Assembly: GCA_965202905.1 (NCBI GenBank) | Contig: OZ241868.1 | Location: 434,001 to 498,000 of the forward strand | Direction of reading: 5' to 3' | Length of the DNA: 64,000 nt | Source: CAYFYS01 sp965202905 | Lineage (GTDB): Bacteria > Pseudomonadota > Alphaproteobacteria > MPNO01 | In this document: piece by piece, positions 55,729-64,000 of the stretch | Layout: each line of letters begins with the position of its first letter | How positions within the stretch are numbered: position 1 is the first letter of the stretch | Notes under the pieces: generated by a model | Told to the model about the DNA's origin: nothing | Databases searched by the model: none | Seen by the model: only the letters and a program-made list of their open reading frames with translations | Program-made: the position numbers and the translations under genes

Positions 55729-56961
55729 TCAGATGCCGCGGATGCCGCCGCTGAGCGGCAGGATCTCGACCTCGCTGCCGGCCGGCGCGGCGGGCGCACC
55801 GGGCGGACGGATCACCAGACAATCCGCGCGCGCCATGTTGGCGAACATCGAGCTGTCCTGGACGCCGAACGGGCTGGCCACCGCCCGGCCACGGCCGTCC
55901 TGCGCAAGGGCGGCGCGCAAATAGTCCTCGCGCTCGTCATTCGGCGCCAGGTCGACGCCGAGAACGGCGGTCCGGCTGGTCTGTCCGTCGCGGTCCGAGG
56001 CGAGCAGCGCGGCGAGTGCCGGGCGCATGAAGATCACCGCGCAGACCAGCGAAGAGACCGGGTTGCCGGGCAGGCCGAGCAGCGGGGTACCGGCCAGGCG
56101 GCCGAATATCAGGGGTTTTCCCGGCCGCATCGCGATGCGCCAGAAATCGACCTCGAGCCCGACCTCGCCGAGCACGGATCTGACAAGGTCGTGATCGCCG
56201 ACCGAGGCGCCGCCGGTGGTGATCACGAGATCGACGCCGCGCGCGCCGGCAGCCATCGCCTTCAGCGCCTCCGCGGAGTCCGGCGCGATGCCGAGATCGA
56301 CGGGGATGCCGCCCTCTGCCTCGATGAAGCCGGCGAGCGCGATCGCGTTGGAGCTGACGATCTGGTTTTCGCCGATTGGCTCGCCCGGCATGACGATCTC
56401 ATCGCCGGTCGCCAGGATCGCGACCCGCGGCTTGCGGCGGACCATCAGCCAGGGGACGTTCATGCCCGCCGCGAGGCCCAGGTCGCGCGCGCTCAGCACC
56501 TGGCCGGCGCGCAGCAGCACCTCGCCCTCCGAAAAGTCGAGCCCGGCGGGCCGGATGTAGCGCCCCGGCGGCGCGGTTCCCGCGACCACGCTGATGCCGC
56601 CTTCGGCGTCCTCGGTGTTCTCCTGGATGACGATCGTATCGGCGCCCTCGGGCACCGGCGCGCCGGTGAAGATGCGTACCGCCTGGCCCGGCCCGACCGT
56701 GCCGTCGAATGCACTGCCGGCCGGCGCATAGCCGATCACCGTCAGGCGGGCGGGCACGACCTCGACATCGGCCGCGCGGACCGCGTAGCCGTCCATCGCC
56801 GAGACCGCAAGCGGCGGCTGGGTGCGCCGGGCGGCGATGTCGCGCGCCAGCACGCGGCCGAGCCCATCGGCAAGCGCGAGCTGCTCGGCCGACACCGGCT
56901 CCAGCGCGTGGAGGATCCGCTCGCGCGCCTCGGCGACGGAGATCATCGCGCTTCCGGTCAT
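55729..56961 (-). CDS. moeA: Molybdopterin molybdotransferase MoeA
   Basis: A 410-residue MoeA that inserts molybdate into molybdopterin. It has the MoaB/MogA-like domain with ILATGDEI, TTGGASVGDHD and FWRIAMRPGKPLIFG near residues 200-300, and the N-terminal AVSAMDGYAVRAAD. The ATG at 56961 shares a base with the moaC stop (TGATG). Confidence 0.94.
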   Translation of the reverse strand: MTGSAMISVAEARERILHALEPVSAEQLALADGLGRVLARDIAARRTQPPLAVSAMDGYAVRAADVEVVPARLTVIGYAPAGSAFDGTVGPGQAVRIFTGAPVPEGADTIVIQENTEDAEGGISVVAGTAPPGRYIRPAGLDFSEGEVLLRAGQVLSARDLGLAAGMNVPWLMVRRKPRVAILATGDEIVMPGEPIGENQIVSSNAIALAGFIEAEGGIPVDLGIAPDSAEALKAMAAGARGVDLVITTGGASVGDHDLVRSVLGEVGLEVDFWRIAMRPGKPLIFGRLAGTPLLGLPGNPVSSLVCAVIFMRPALAALLASDRDGQTSRTAVLGVDLAPNDEREDYLRAALAQDGRGRAVASPFGVQDSSMFANMARADCLVIRPPGAPAAPAGSEVEILPLSGGIRGI

Positions 56962-57440
56962 CACGTCTCCGCCCGGTAGGCGCCGGACCGCCCGCCTTCC
57001 TTGTGAACCAGGCGGATCTCGCCGATACATATGCCGCGCTCGACCGCCTTGCACATGTCGTAGATGGTCAGCGCGGCGACGCTGACCGCGGTCAGCGCCT
57101 CCATCTCCACCCCGGTGCGCCCGGCGAGCCGGCAAGTCGCCTCGATCTCAACGACGCCGCGCGCAACATCGCAGCGCAGATCGAGGTCGATCGCGCTGAG
57201 CGCCAGCGGATGGCACAGGGGAATCAGGTTCGCCGTCTGCTTGGCGCCCATGATGCCGGCGAGTCGCGCGACGGCCAGCACGTCGCCCTTGGCGAAGCCG
57301 CCCTCGACGATGCGGGTGACGGTCTCGGGCGACATCGACACCGCGCCGCACGCGGTCGCGACGCGCTCAGTGACGGGCTTGCCGGTGATGTCGACCATCA
57401 CCGCCTTGCCCTGGTCGTCGATGTGGCTGAACTCGGCCAT
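56961..57440 (-). CDS. moaC: Cyclic pyranopterin monophosphate synthase MoaC
   Basis: A 159-residue MoaC, which completes precursor Z formation in molybdenum cofactor synthesis. Family landmarks are FSHIDDQGKAVMVDI, AKQTANLIPLCHPL (with catalytic histidine) and TGVEMEALTAVSVAALTIYDMCKA containing the conserved K and D. Its ATG shares a base with the trpC stop codon. It belongs to the trpD-trpC-moaC-moeA unit. Confidence 0.95.
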   Translation of the reverse strand: MAEFSHIDDQGKAVMVDITGKPVTERVATACGAVSMSPETVTRIVEGGFAKGDVLAVARLAGIMGAKQTANLIPLCHPLALSAIDLDLRCDVARGVVEIEATCRLAGRTGVEMEALTAVSVAALTIYDMCKAVERGICIGEIRLVHKEGGRSGAYRAET

Positions 57441-58237
57441 CAGGCGGCGGGTCTGAGGATTTCCGCGGTCGCAGCGCGCACATCGGGCTTGCCCATCAGT
57501 GCCTCGCCGATCAGGAAGGTGGTCACCCCGGCCTGCTTCATCGCCGCGAGGTCGGCCGGGCTCGACAGCCCGCTTTCGGCTACCACCAGCCGGCCCTCGG
57601 GCACCAGCGGTGCCAGCCGGGTCGTGGTTGCGATATCGGTGACGAGGGTTTTGAGGTTGCGGTTGTTGATGCCGATCAGCCCGGTCTGGAGCTCGAGCGC
57701 GCGGCCAAGCTCGGCCTCGTCATGCACCTCGACCAGGATGTCCATGCCGAGGCCCCGGGCGAGCCCGGCAAGCTCGGCCGCCTCGCCGTCGGTCAGCGCG
57801 GCCATGATCAGCAGCACACAATCCGCGCCGAGCGATCGCGCCTCCACGATCTGATAGGGGTCCAGCATGAAGTCCTTGCGCAGCACCGGCAGGTCGACGG
57901 CGGCGCGCGCCGCCAGAAGGTGGTCATCCGCGCCGCAGAAATACGGCATGTCGGTCAGGATCGACAGGCAGCGCGCGCCGCCTTCGCGATAGGCGCGCGC
58001 GAGGACCGCGGGCTCGAAATCCTCGCGAATCGTCCCCTTGCTCGGCGAGGCGCGTTTGATCTCGGCGATCAATCCGTAGTCGCCGGCCGCGCGCGCCGCG
58101 GTTAGCGCCGCAGCGAACCCGCGCGGCGGCGATGCGGCAAGCGCGCGCTCATGCACCTCGCTCAGCGGGCGGCGGGCACGGATGTCAGCGACGTGAGTCC
58201 GCTTGTCCCGGCAGATGCGCGCGAGCACATCGCTCAT
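57440..58237 (-). CDS. trpC: Indole-3-glycerol-phosphate synthase TrpC
   Basis: A 265-residue TIM barrel. The family blocks EIKRASPSKGTI (59-70), LPVLRKDFMLDPYQIVEA, GINNRNLKTL and VAESGL contain the catalytic lysines and glutamates. It closes the indole ring in tryptophan synthesis. Its ATG overlaps the trpD stop (ATGA). Confidence 0.95.
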   Translation of the reverse strand: MSDVLARICRDKRTHVADIRARRPLSEVHERALAASPPRGFAAALTAARAAGDYGLIAEIKRASPSKGTIREDFEPAVLARAYREGGARCLSILTDMPYFCGADDHLLAARAAVDLPVLRKDFMLDPYQIVEARSLGADCVLLIMAALTDGEAAELAGLARGLGMDILVEVHDEAELGRALELQTGLIGINNRNLKTLVTDIATTTRLAPLVPEGRLVVAESGLSSPADLAAMKQAGVTTFLIGEALMGKPDVRAATAEILRPAA

Positions 58238-59304
58238 TGTCCGGCCTCTTGTCCGGCCTCTTCCGGTGGCGCCCCGGGCACTTGGTTGGAGATCTCGACC
58301 ATGCGCGCGAGGCAGGCCCTGGCCTTGCCCGAATCGACTGACCGTACAGCCCGGCCGATGCCGTCGCGGAAGTCCGCAGCGCGCCCGGCGACGACCAGCG
58401 CGCCACCGGCGGTCATCATGACGGTGTCGCGGTAGGTTCCGGGCGCGCCGTCGAGCAGCGCGCTCAGCCGTTCGGCGTTGTAGCCGCTGTCGCCGCCCTT
58501 GAGGTCCGCGAGCTCGCCCTCGATGAGGCCGGCGTCGGCGGCCGTCAGGGTGAACTGCCGGACGGCGCCGCCGGCCCATTCGGCGACCCGGGTCTCGCCG
58601 ACCGAGGTCAACTCGTCCAGGCCGCCGGCGCCGTGCACCACCCAGGCGCGCTGCGAGCCCAGCCGTCCCAGCACCTCCGCCAGCGGCTGCACCCAGGCGC
58701 CGTCATAGACGCCGACCAGCAATCGGGTGACGAATGCCGGGTTCGACAGTGGCCCCAGCACGTTGAAGATCGTGCGCACCGCCAGCTCGACCCGCGGGCC
58801 GGCGACGTGGCGGGTGGCGCTGTGGTGGCGCGGCGCCATCATGAAGCCGACCTTGGCTTCGGCGATGCAGCGCTCGATCTGGCTGAAATCGGCATCGATG
58901 TTCACGCCCAGCTCGCCCAGCACGTCGGCCGCGCCCGAGCGCGAGGACAGCGCCCGATTGCCGTGCTTGGCGACCGGCACGCCGCAGCCGGCGACGACCA
59001 GCGCCGCGGCGGTGGAGATGTTGAGCGTGCCCGCCCCGTCGCCGCCGGTGCCGACGACATCGATCGCATCCTCGGGCGCGGCGATCCGCGCCGCCTTGGC
59101 CCGCATGATCCGTGCCGCGCCGGTGATCTCGTCGACCGTCTCGCCGCGCAGGCGGAGCGCCATCAGGAAAGCGCCGATCTGCGCCGGGGTCGCATCGCCG
59201 GACATGATGGTGTCGAAGGCGACCTCGGCCTCCGACTCGTCGAGCCGTGCGCCGTCGGCTACCCGGCCCAGAACATTCTTGAAGCTGTCGAAATCCCTGC
59301 TCAT
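58234..59304 (-). CDS. trpD: Anthranilate phosphoribosyltransferase TrpD
   Basis: A 356-residue TrpD. It has the PRPP site VGTGGDGAGTLNIST near 83 and KHGNRALSSRSGAADVLGELG near 112, and HHSATRHVAGPRVEL. The usual upstream partners trpE and trpG are not in this window between it and ppiD. The 280 bp upstream are AT-rich and may hold its promoter. Confidence 0.95.
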   Translation of the reverse strand: MSRDFDSFKNVLGRVADGARLDESEAEVAFDTIMSGDATPAQIGAFLMALRLRGETVDEITGAARIMRAKAARIAAPEDAIDVVGTGGDGAGTLNISTAAALVVAGCGVPVAKHGNRALSSRSGAADVLGELGVNIDADFSQIERCIAEAKVGFMMAPRHHSATRHVAGPRVELAVRTIFNVLGPLSNPAFVTRLLVGVYDGAWVQPLAEVLGRLGSQRAWVVHGAGGLDELTSVGETRVAEWAGGAVRQFTLTAADAGLIEGELADLKGGDSGYNAERLSALLDGAPGTYRDTVMMTAGGALVVAGRAADFRDGIGRAVRSVDSGKARACLARMVEISNQVPGAPPEEAGQEAGQ

Positions 59305-59472
59305 GCCTGACTGGTCTCAAAAGTGCTCAAATAAGTCAACAACTAAAAGGGTATATTTAATGTAAAATCATCAGTTGATCCGCGTCCTGACACCAGCTAA
59401 GCGCCGGGCATCATAGCCGATCGCGGAGGATGCCGGTCCGATCCGGCAAGATTCGACGCAACCGCGGCTCAC

Positions 59473-59500
59473 CTGCCGGGCCGAAGGGGCGGCCCGGCAG
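59473..59500 (-). terminator. Strong GC hairpin downstream of ppiD
   Basis: CTGCCGGGCC (59473-59482) and GGCCCGGCAG (59491-59500) form a perfect ten-pair stem with an eight-base loop, about 85 bp after the ppiD stop. No T run follows on either strand, so it may act as a weak or factor-assisted terminator or stabilise the mRNA end. Confidence 0.45.
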
Positions 59501-59584
59501 TGCATAATCGGCATCGCCGTCGGCTGCAGGCCTGCCCGGCGCGGGTAAGGTCCACATCGATTCGCGGACCGCCGGCGACAGCGT

Positions 59585-61492
59585 TCAGCGGATGGCGATG
59601 CCTTCGTCGAACAGGCGATCGAGCGCGCCCGAATCGATGCTCACCGGATAGATCCGTCGCAGCGAGCGGGTGTACTGGTCCAGGAGATCAGCGACGACCG
59701 CGTTCTTGAGCTCGGCACCCAGGCTTTTGACGGCCGGGTCATCGGCATTCGCCGTTGCCGGCTCGATCTTGTGGAGAACCGCGACCGCATAGCCGTTCTC
59801 GGTCGGTCCGCCGATCGCTTCGCCGGGCTTGGCGCGGAACAGCTCGGTGGCGAGCGCGGCGGGCAGCGCCGGGCTCTCACCCTGGTCGTAACGGGTAAAC
59901 CGCGGCGTGACGGCCACGGCGAGCCTGGCTTCGGCGGCCACATCCTCCAGCGACCGGCCGGCGCGGACCTCCTCGAGCGCTGCCTTCGCGCGTTTCTGCG
60001 CGGCGTTGGCGCGCTTGTCGTTGCTCCAGGCCTGTTCGACTTGCTTGCGCACTTTGTCGAACGGCTCCAGCGCCGGCGGATCGACCCGGTCGATCCGAAG
60101 GACGAAGTATCCGCCGAGCGGCGTCTCCGTCAGGTCGCTGAGCTGGCCCTCGCCGGTCTCGAAGGTCGCCCTCAGGAACCGCTGGCTGGTCAGCAGCGTT
60201 TCCTCGGCGGCGCCGTTGGCGGCCCGGCCCGAGGATTCGACCCCGCGCAGGCGCACCAGCCTGGTGTTGAGCCGGGCCGCGGCCTCTTCCAGGCTCGCGC
60301 CGCCGGCGAGCGAATCCTCGAGCTGGTTAGCGAGCTTGACCAGCGCATCGATCGCCTGTTCACGGGAAAGATCGGTTTGCAGTTTCGAGCGGACTTCGGC
60401 GAAGCTCGGCTGCCGTCCGGGATGGATCTTTTCGACCACCAGCACGTGCCAGCCGAGCGGCGACCTGACCGGCGGGCTAGGGGTCATCGCGGCCAGCGCG
60501 AACGCGGCGTCGGCGAGATCACCGGACGGCAGATCCTCGCGGGTCAACTGTCCCAGCTCCGTCGCGGCCTCGTCCATGCCGGCGATCGACCTGGCGACCT
60601 CGCCGATCGGCCGCCCGGCCCGCAGCGCCTCGACGGCTTGTTTCGCCTTTGCCTCATCGCCGACCACGACCTGGCTGATCTCGCGGCGCTCAGGCACCGA
60701 GAGCGAGGCAAGGCGCGCTTCGTATTCTGCCTTCAAATCTTCCTCCGGCGGCTGGATCTCGGCGGCAACGACCTCGGGGTCGAGGTGGATCGCGGTCAGT
60801 TCGCGGCGCTCCGGGGCAGTGAATCGGGCCGCTTCGGTGCGATGGAACTCGCTGAGATCGCTGTCGCTCGGCGTGCCGATCGTCTCGGCGGCCGGCCGGG
60901 GGAAGATCACATAGCGCGCGATGCGCTTGTCGTTGCGGTAATGGTAGAAGAACTCGGCCAGCGCGTCGGGCGGCGTGCTTGCCTGGCGGATCACGTCGGT
61001 CAAATGGCCGAGCCGGATCTGGTCGCGCAGATCCTCGACGAAGGCCTGTTCGGTCATCCCGCGGCGATAGAGCGCGTCCTGAAACGCGAGCCTGTCGAAG
61101 GTCCCGGCTGGCCCGTGAAAGCCGGGCTCGGCCTGGATACGCTGTCGGACCTGGTCGTCGCCCACCAGGATGCCGTTCGCATTGGCATACAGACCCAGAA
61201 GCCGCTGCGTGATCAGCCCGTCCAGCGTGGTCTCGACGACGCCGATCTGGCGGGCCTGGTCGGAATCGACCTCCGGGCCGAGCAGCCGGCGCAGACGCTC
61301 GACCTGATTGCGGAAGGACTGGTTGAACTCCTGGGCGGTGATCTTGGTATCGCCCACGTCGGCGACATCGTTGGACAGGCCCCGCCCGGTGAAAATATCG
61401 CCGATGCCCCAGGCCGCGAAGCTGATGATCAGCAGCACGGCGAGCACGCGGAGGACCCATTTCGCAGCCTGGGTTTTCATCGCCTGAAGCAT
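59585..61492 (-). CDS. ppiD: Periplasmic peptidyl-prolyl isomerase PpiD
   Basis: A 635-residue inner-membrane-anchored foldase. Residues 12-32 form one transmembrane helix (VLRVLAVLLIISFAAWGIG) with the rest periplasmic. A SurA_N-like chaperone region follows, then a parvulin-like PPIase domain (near 270-370; the region LGWHVLVVEKI is its last strand). The ATG at 61492 (MLQAMKTQ) fits the family. It assists outer-membrane protein folding. It is divergent from tpiA. Confidence 0.9.
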   Translation of the reverse strand: MLQAMKTQAAKWVLRVLAVLLIISFAAWGIGDIFTGRGLSNDVADVGDTKITAQEFNQSFRNQVERLRRLLGPEVDSDQARQIGVVETTLDGLITQRLLGLYANANGILVGDDQVRQRIQAEPGFHGPAGTFDRLAFQDALYRRGMTEQAFVEDLRDQIRLGHLTDVIRQASTPPDALAEFFYHYRNDKRIARYVIFPRPAAETIGTPSDSDLSEFHRTEAARFTAPERRELTAIHLDPEVVAAEIQPPEEDLKAEYEARLASLSVPERREISQVVVGDEAKAKQAVEALRAGRPIGEVARSIAGMDEAATELGQLTREDLPSGDLADAAFALAAMTPSPPVRSPLGWHVLVVEKIHPGRQPSFAEVRSKLQTDLSREQAIDALVKLANQLEDSLAGGASLEEAAARLNTRLVRLRGVESSGRAANGAAEETLLTSQRFLRATFETGEGQLSDLTETPLGGYFVLRIDRVDPPALEPFDKVRKQVEQAWSNDKRANAAQKRAKAALEEVRAGRSLEDVAAEARLAVAVTPRFTRYDQGESPALPAALATELFRAKPGEAIGGPTENGYAVAVLHKIEPATANADDPAVKSLGAELKNAVVADLLDQYTRSLRRIYPVSIDSGALDRLFDEGIAIR

Positions 61493-61653
61493 GTCGGAGT
61501 CCTTCCCCCGGGGGCGCTGTCGCCGACCGTATTTATGGCGCACGGGTGCGCGCCGCAACCAACTTCGACGCGATCCGGCGGCGATGGCGTATCCGGTCGC
61601 GGTATGATAGAAACCCAGCCCGGTGCCGTCCCGGCAAAAGGTCATACCCGAAC

Positions 61654-62415
61654 ATGAATGAGACCATCCGTCCCCTGGTGGCTGGGAATTGGAAGATGAA
61701 CGGCGCGCGGACGACGACACGGGTGTTGATCGGCGCCCTCGCCGGGCGACTGGCCCGCGACGGCGATCCGGGCTGCGAGATCCTGGTCTGTCCGCCCGCG
61801 CCCTATCTGGTCGATGCCGCCGATGCGCTGTCGGATGCGCCGGGCATCCGGCTGGGTGCGCAGGACTGCCACGCCGCGGCCTCGGGCGCGCATACCGGCG
61901 ACATCGCGGCCGCCATGCTGAACGATGTCGGCTGCGCCTATGCAATCCTCGGACATTCCGAACGCCGCAGCGATCACGGCGAAACCGATGCGCTGGTCAA
62001 GGCCAAGGCGGAGGCGGCGATCGGCGCCGGGATGAGCGCCATCGTCTGCATCGGCGAGACGCTCGACGAGCGCGCTGCCGGCCGCGCTGTCGATGTCGTG
62101 ACCGGACAGCTTCAGGCCTCGCTGCCCGACGGCGCGGGGGCGGCCAACACCGCGATCGCCTACGAGCCGGTCTGGGCGATCGGCACCGGACGGGTGCCAA
62201 CGACCGGGGATATCGCCGACATCCATCAGCGAATCCGCGCGGTGCTCGCCCGGCGCCTCGCCGACGGCGGCGCGGTGCGGATCCTCTATGGCGGGTCGGT
62301 CAAGCCCGACAACGCCGCCGCGATCCTCGAGGCCGGCGAGGTCAACGGCGCGCTGGTTGGTGGCGCGAGCCTCGATGCGGACGATTTCTGGGCGATCTGC
62401 CGATCATGCGGCTAG
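61654..62415 (+). CDS. tpiA: Triosephosphate isomerase
   Basis: A 253-residue TIM barrel. It has the substrate lysine in AGNWKMNG (10-17), catalytic histidine in ILGHSERR near 100 and catalytic glutamate in AYEPVWAIGTG near 168-178. The phosphate loop is YGGSVKPDNA. The glycolytic gene is followed by secG and pyrG, the usual alphaproteobacterial order. Confidence 0.96.
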   Translation: MNETIRPLVAGNWKMNGARTTTRVLIGALAGRLARDGDPGCEILVCPPAPYLVDAADALSDAPGIRLGAQDCHAAASGAHTGDIAAAMLNDVGCAYAILGHSERRSDHGETDALVKAKAEAAIGAGMSAIVCIGETLDERAAGRAVDVVTGQLQASLPDGAGAANTAIAYEPVWAIGTGRVPTTGDIADIHQRIRAVLARRLADGGAVRILYGGSVKPDNAAAILEAGEVNGALVGGASLDADDFWAICRSCG

Positions 62416-62508
62416 CATTTGCGTGCCAATGGCGCTAGATCTTGGCTCTCGGACGGTCGGCCGCGGCGGTGAGCCCACCGATATGGCCTCTCTGGTACAC
62501 GAACCGGC

Positions 62509-62829
62509 ATGATCGCAGTTCTTTTGGTGATCCATCTGCTTATCGCAATCGCGCTGGTCGGCGTGGTGCTGCTGCAGCGCAGCGAGGGCGGCGCGCTCGG
62601 GATGGGCGGCGGCACGATGGGCGGGCTGATGACCACGCGGGGCTCGGCCAACCTGCTGACCCGGGTCACCGCAGCGCTCGCCACTTGTTTCATGACGACC
62701 AGCATCCTGCTGGCGATCCTGTCGGGCTCGACCCAGCCGCAGCGCTCGATCATGGATCAGCCGGTCCAGCAGCAGGCCCCGGCGCAGCCCGCCGAGCCGT
62801 CCGCGCCAACCGTCCCGCTGGCCCGCTAG
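62509..62829 (+). CDS. secG: Preprotein translocase subunit SecG
   Basis: A 106-residue membrane protein with two hydrophobic helices (2-22 and about 48-72). The loop carries LLQRSEGGALGMGGG, the SecG signature. The tail is rich in Gln, Pro and Ala. SecG supports SecYE-mediated protein export. It lies 93 bp after tpiA. Confidence 0.92.
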   Translation: MIAVLLVIHLLIAIALVGVVLLQRSEGGALGMGGGTMGGLMTTRGSANLLTRVTAALATCFMTTSILLAILSGSTQPQRSIMDQPVQQQAPAQPAEPSAPTVPLAR

Positions 62830-62923
62830 CGCCGCCCCGCCGGGGCCGCGCGAATCGGCGGCGTGAAATCGACGGCCTGCCGTGGTGGCGCCCGGTGCCT
62901 GACGTGATAGAAGACTGGGGTCA

Positions 62924-64000
62924 ATGTCCCGCTATATCTTCATTACCGGCGGTGTTGTCTCTTCCCTCGGCAAAGGCTTGGCCAGCGCCGCGCTGGGCGC
63001 GCTTCTCCAGACGCGTGGCTACAAGGTCCGGCTGAGAAAGCTAGACCCCTATCTCAACATCGATCCGGGCACGATGAGTCCGACCCAGCACGGCGAGGTC
63101 TACGTTACCGATGACGGGGCGGAGACCGACCTGGACCTGGGCCATTACGAGCGCTTCACCGGCGTTCCCGCGACCAGGTCGGACAACGTCACCACCGGCC
63201 GCATCTATCAGACCGTCATAGAGCGCGAGCGCCGGGGCGATTATCTCGGGGCGACGATTCAGGTCATCCCCCACGTCACCGACGCGATCAAGGAGTTCAT
63301 CTCCGCCGACCCGGACGGCGCGGACTTCGTGCTGTGCGAGATCGGCGGCACGGTGGGCGACATCGAGAGCCTGCCCTTCCTGGAGGCGATCCGGCAGAAG
63401 GGCAACGAACTCGGCCGCGAACGGGCGATGTTCATCCACCTGACGCTAATCCCGTTCCTCCGCTCGGCGCAAGAGCTTAAGACCAAGCCGACCCAGCATT
63501 CGGTCAAGGAGCTCCAGAGCGTGGGCATCCAGCCCGATCTGATCCTGTGCCGGTGCGAACAGGGCCTGCCGGTCGAAGAGCGCCGCAAGATCGGGCTGTT
63601 CTGCAACGTGCCGGTCGCCAACGCCATCGCGGCGCCGGACGTCGAGACCATCTACGAGGTGCCGATCCGCTATCATGAGCACGGCTTCGACATCCAGGTC
63701 TGCAAGCATTTCGGCATCGATGACGGCCGCGCGCCCGTCCTGTCGCGCTGGATCGACATCGTCGAGCGGATCCGCAACCCCGAGGGCGCGGTGAACATCG
63801 CCGTCGTCGGCAAGTACACGACCGTACTCGATTCCTACAGGTCGCTCGCCGAGGCGCTGAAGCACGGCGGGATCGCCAACCACGTCAAGGTTCACATGCA
63901 GTGGATCGACTCGGAGATCTTCGAGACCGAAGACGCGCTCCGCCGTCTGGCCGATGTCGAGGGAATCCTGGTGCCCGGCGGATTCGGAGAGCGCGGCGCG
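62924..64000 (+). CDS. pyrG: CTP synthase (5' part, truncated by window end)
   Basis: The first 359 codons of CTP synthase are present. The N-terminal synthetase domain has FITGGVVSSLGKGL (residues 6-19), LRKLDPYLNIDPGTMSP and CEIGGTVGDIES. The glutaminase domain begins with IAVVGKYTTVLDSY near 286, and the frame is open at the window edge within LVPGGFGERG. It follows secG by 94 bp. Confidence 0.96.
   Translation, partial: MSRYIFITGGVVSSLGKGLASAALGALLQTRGYKVRLRKLDPYLNIDPGTMSPTQHGEVYVTDDGAETDLDLGHYERFTGVPATRSDNVTTGRIYQTVIERERRGDYLGATIQVIPHVTDAIKEFISADPDGADFVLCEIGGTVGDIESLPFLEAIRQKGNELGRERAMFIHLTLIPFLRSAQELKTKPTQHSVKELQSVGIQPDLILCRCEQGLPVEERRKIGLFCNVPVANAIAAPDVETIYEVPIRYHEHGFDIQVCKHFGIDDGRAPVLSRWIDIVERIRNPEGAVNIAVVGKYTTVLDSYRSLAEALKHGGIANHVKVHMQWIDSEIFETEDALRRLADVEGILVPGGFGERGA

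Noticed and set aside
59305..59400. trp attenuator or leader peptide upstream of trpD
   Set aside because: No short frame with tandem Trp codons and no alternative hairpins with a T run could be found.

Overview
The window looks like a chromosomal segment of a high-GC alphaproteobacterium, probably of a Rhodospirillales-like lineage. The main reasons are gene order and regulation: ftsK beside an aminotransferase and a ubiH-type hydroxylase; a gltA, gltX, comEC, lexA, moeA, moaC, trpC, trpD, ppiD series followed by tpiA, secG and pyrG; lexA preceded by a direct-repeat GTTC-N7-GTTC SOS box, the form used in Alphaproteobacteria; and a long suf operon led by an Rrf2 regulator with three cysteines. 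No rRNA, CRISPR array or complete prophage was seen. There is one tRNA, tRNA-Gly(GCC).

Layout. 1-7.8 kb is housekeeping: ftsK (cut by the window edge), a PLP aminotransferase, a ubiquinone-type hydroxylase, DUF971, Trm112-like, Lon-N and YbbN-like genes, and prolyl-tRNA deacylase. 7.85-11.1 kb holds the tRNA, a frameshifted MmgE/PrpD gene and a lower-GC, broken subtilase lipoprotein with an outer-membrane-like C-terminus, probably foreign. 11.2-13.0 kb holds a dienelactone hydrolase and a beta-hydroxyacid dehydrogenase. 13.1-20.5 kb is the iron-sulfur operon rrf2-sufB-(small ORF)-sufC-sufD-sufS-sufU-sufT-sufA followed closely by a gamma-carbonic anhydrase. A promoter and a 25-bp palindrome can be read in front of it.

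20.6-44 kb is an accessory catabolic island with no visible transcription regulator. It contains a three-part Rieske dioxygenase (alpha, beta, BenC-like reductase), a Zn alcohol dehydrogenase, a Baeyer-Villiger monooxygenase, a DMT exporter, an enamidase-like amidohydrolase, a PF06684 protein, two luciferase-like flavin monooxygenases (one RutA-like), a PHBH-type FAD hydroxylase, a maleate-isomerase-like protein, a gentisate-dioxygenase-like cupin whose start overlaps a ribose-type ABC transporter, two carboxymuconolactone-decarboxylase (CMD) proteins, an EthD-like protein, a class III aminotransferase and an orphan hydantoinase A. Together these suggest oxidative breakdown of a nitrogen-containing ring through amide opening to maleate/fumarate-type acids. 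The substrate is unknown. One CMD protein has an in-frame TGA exactly where the second cysteine of its CxxC motif should be, followed by a stem-loop. It is a strong selenocysteine (CxxU) candidate and is the most interesting item here.

44.5-64 kb returns to housekeeping: priA, a fructose-6-phosphate-aldolase-like transaldolase, a possible DUF484 stub, xerC, two transposon relics (IS1380-like, and an internally deleted IS630 element ending at the gltA stop codon), a quinone-reductase-like flavoprotein, gltA, gltX, comEC, lexA, moeA, moaC, trpC, trpD, ppiD, tpiA, secG and the first part of pyrG. trpE and trpG are not present beside trpDC.

Several genes (PrpD, the subtilase, a thioredoxin) carry single-base frameshifts. 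They may be true pseudogenes or sequencing errors; the sequence alone cannot decide.
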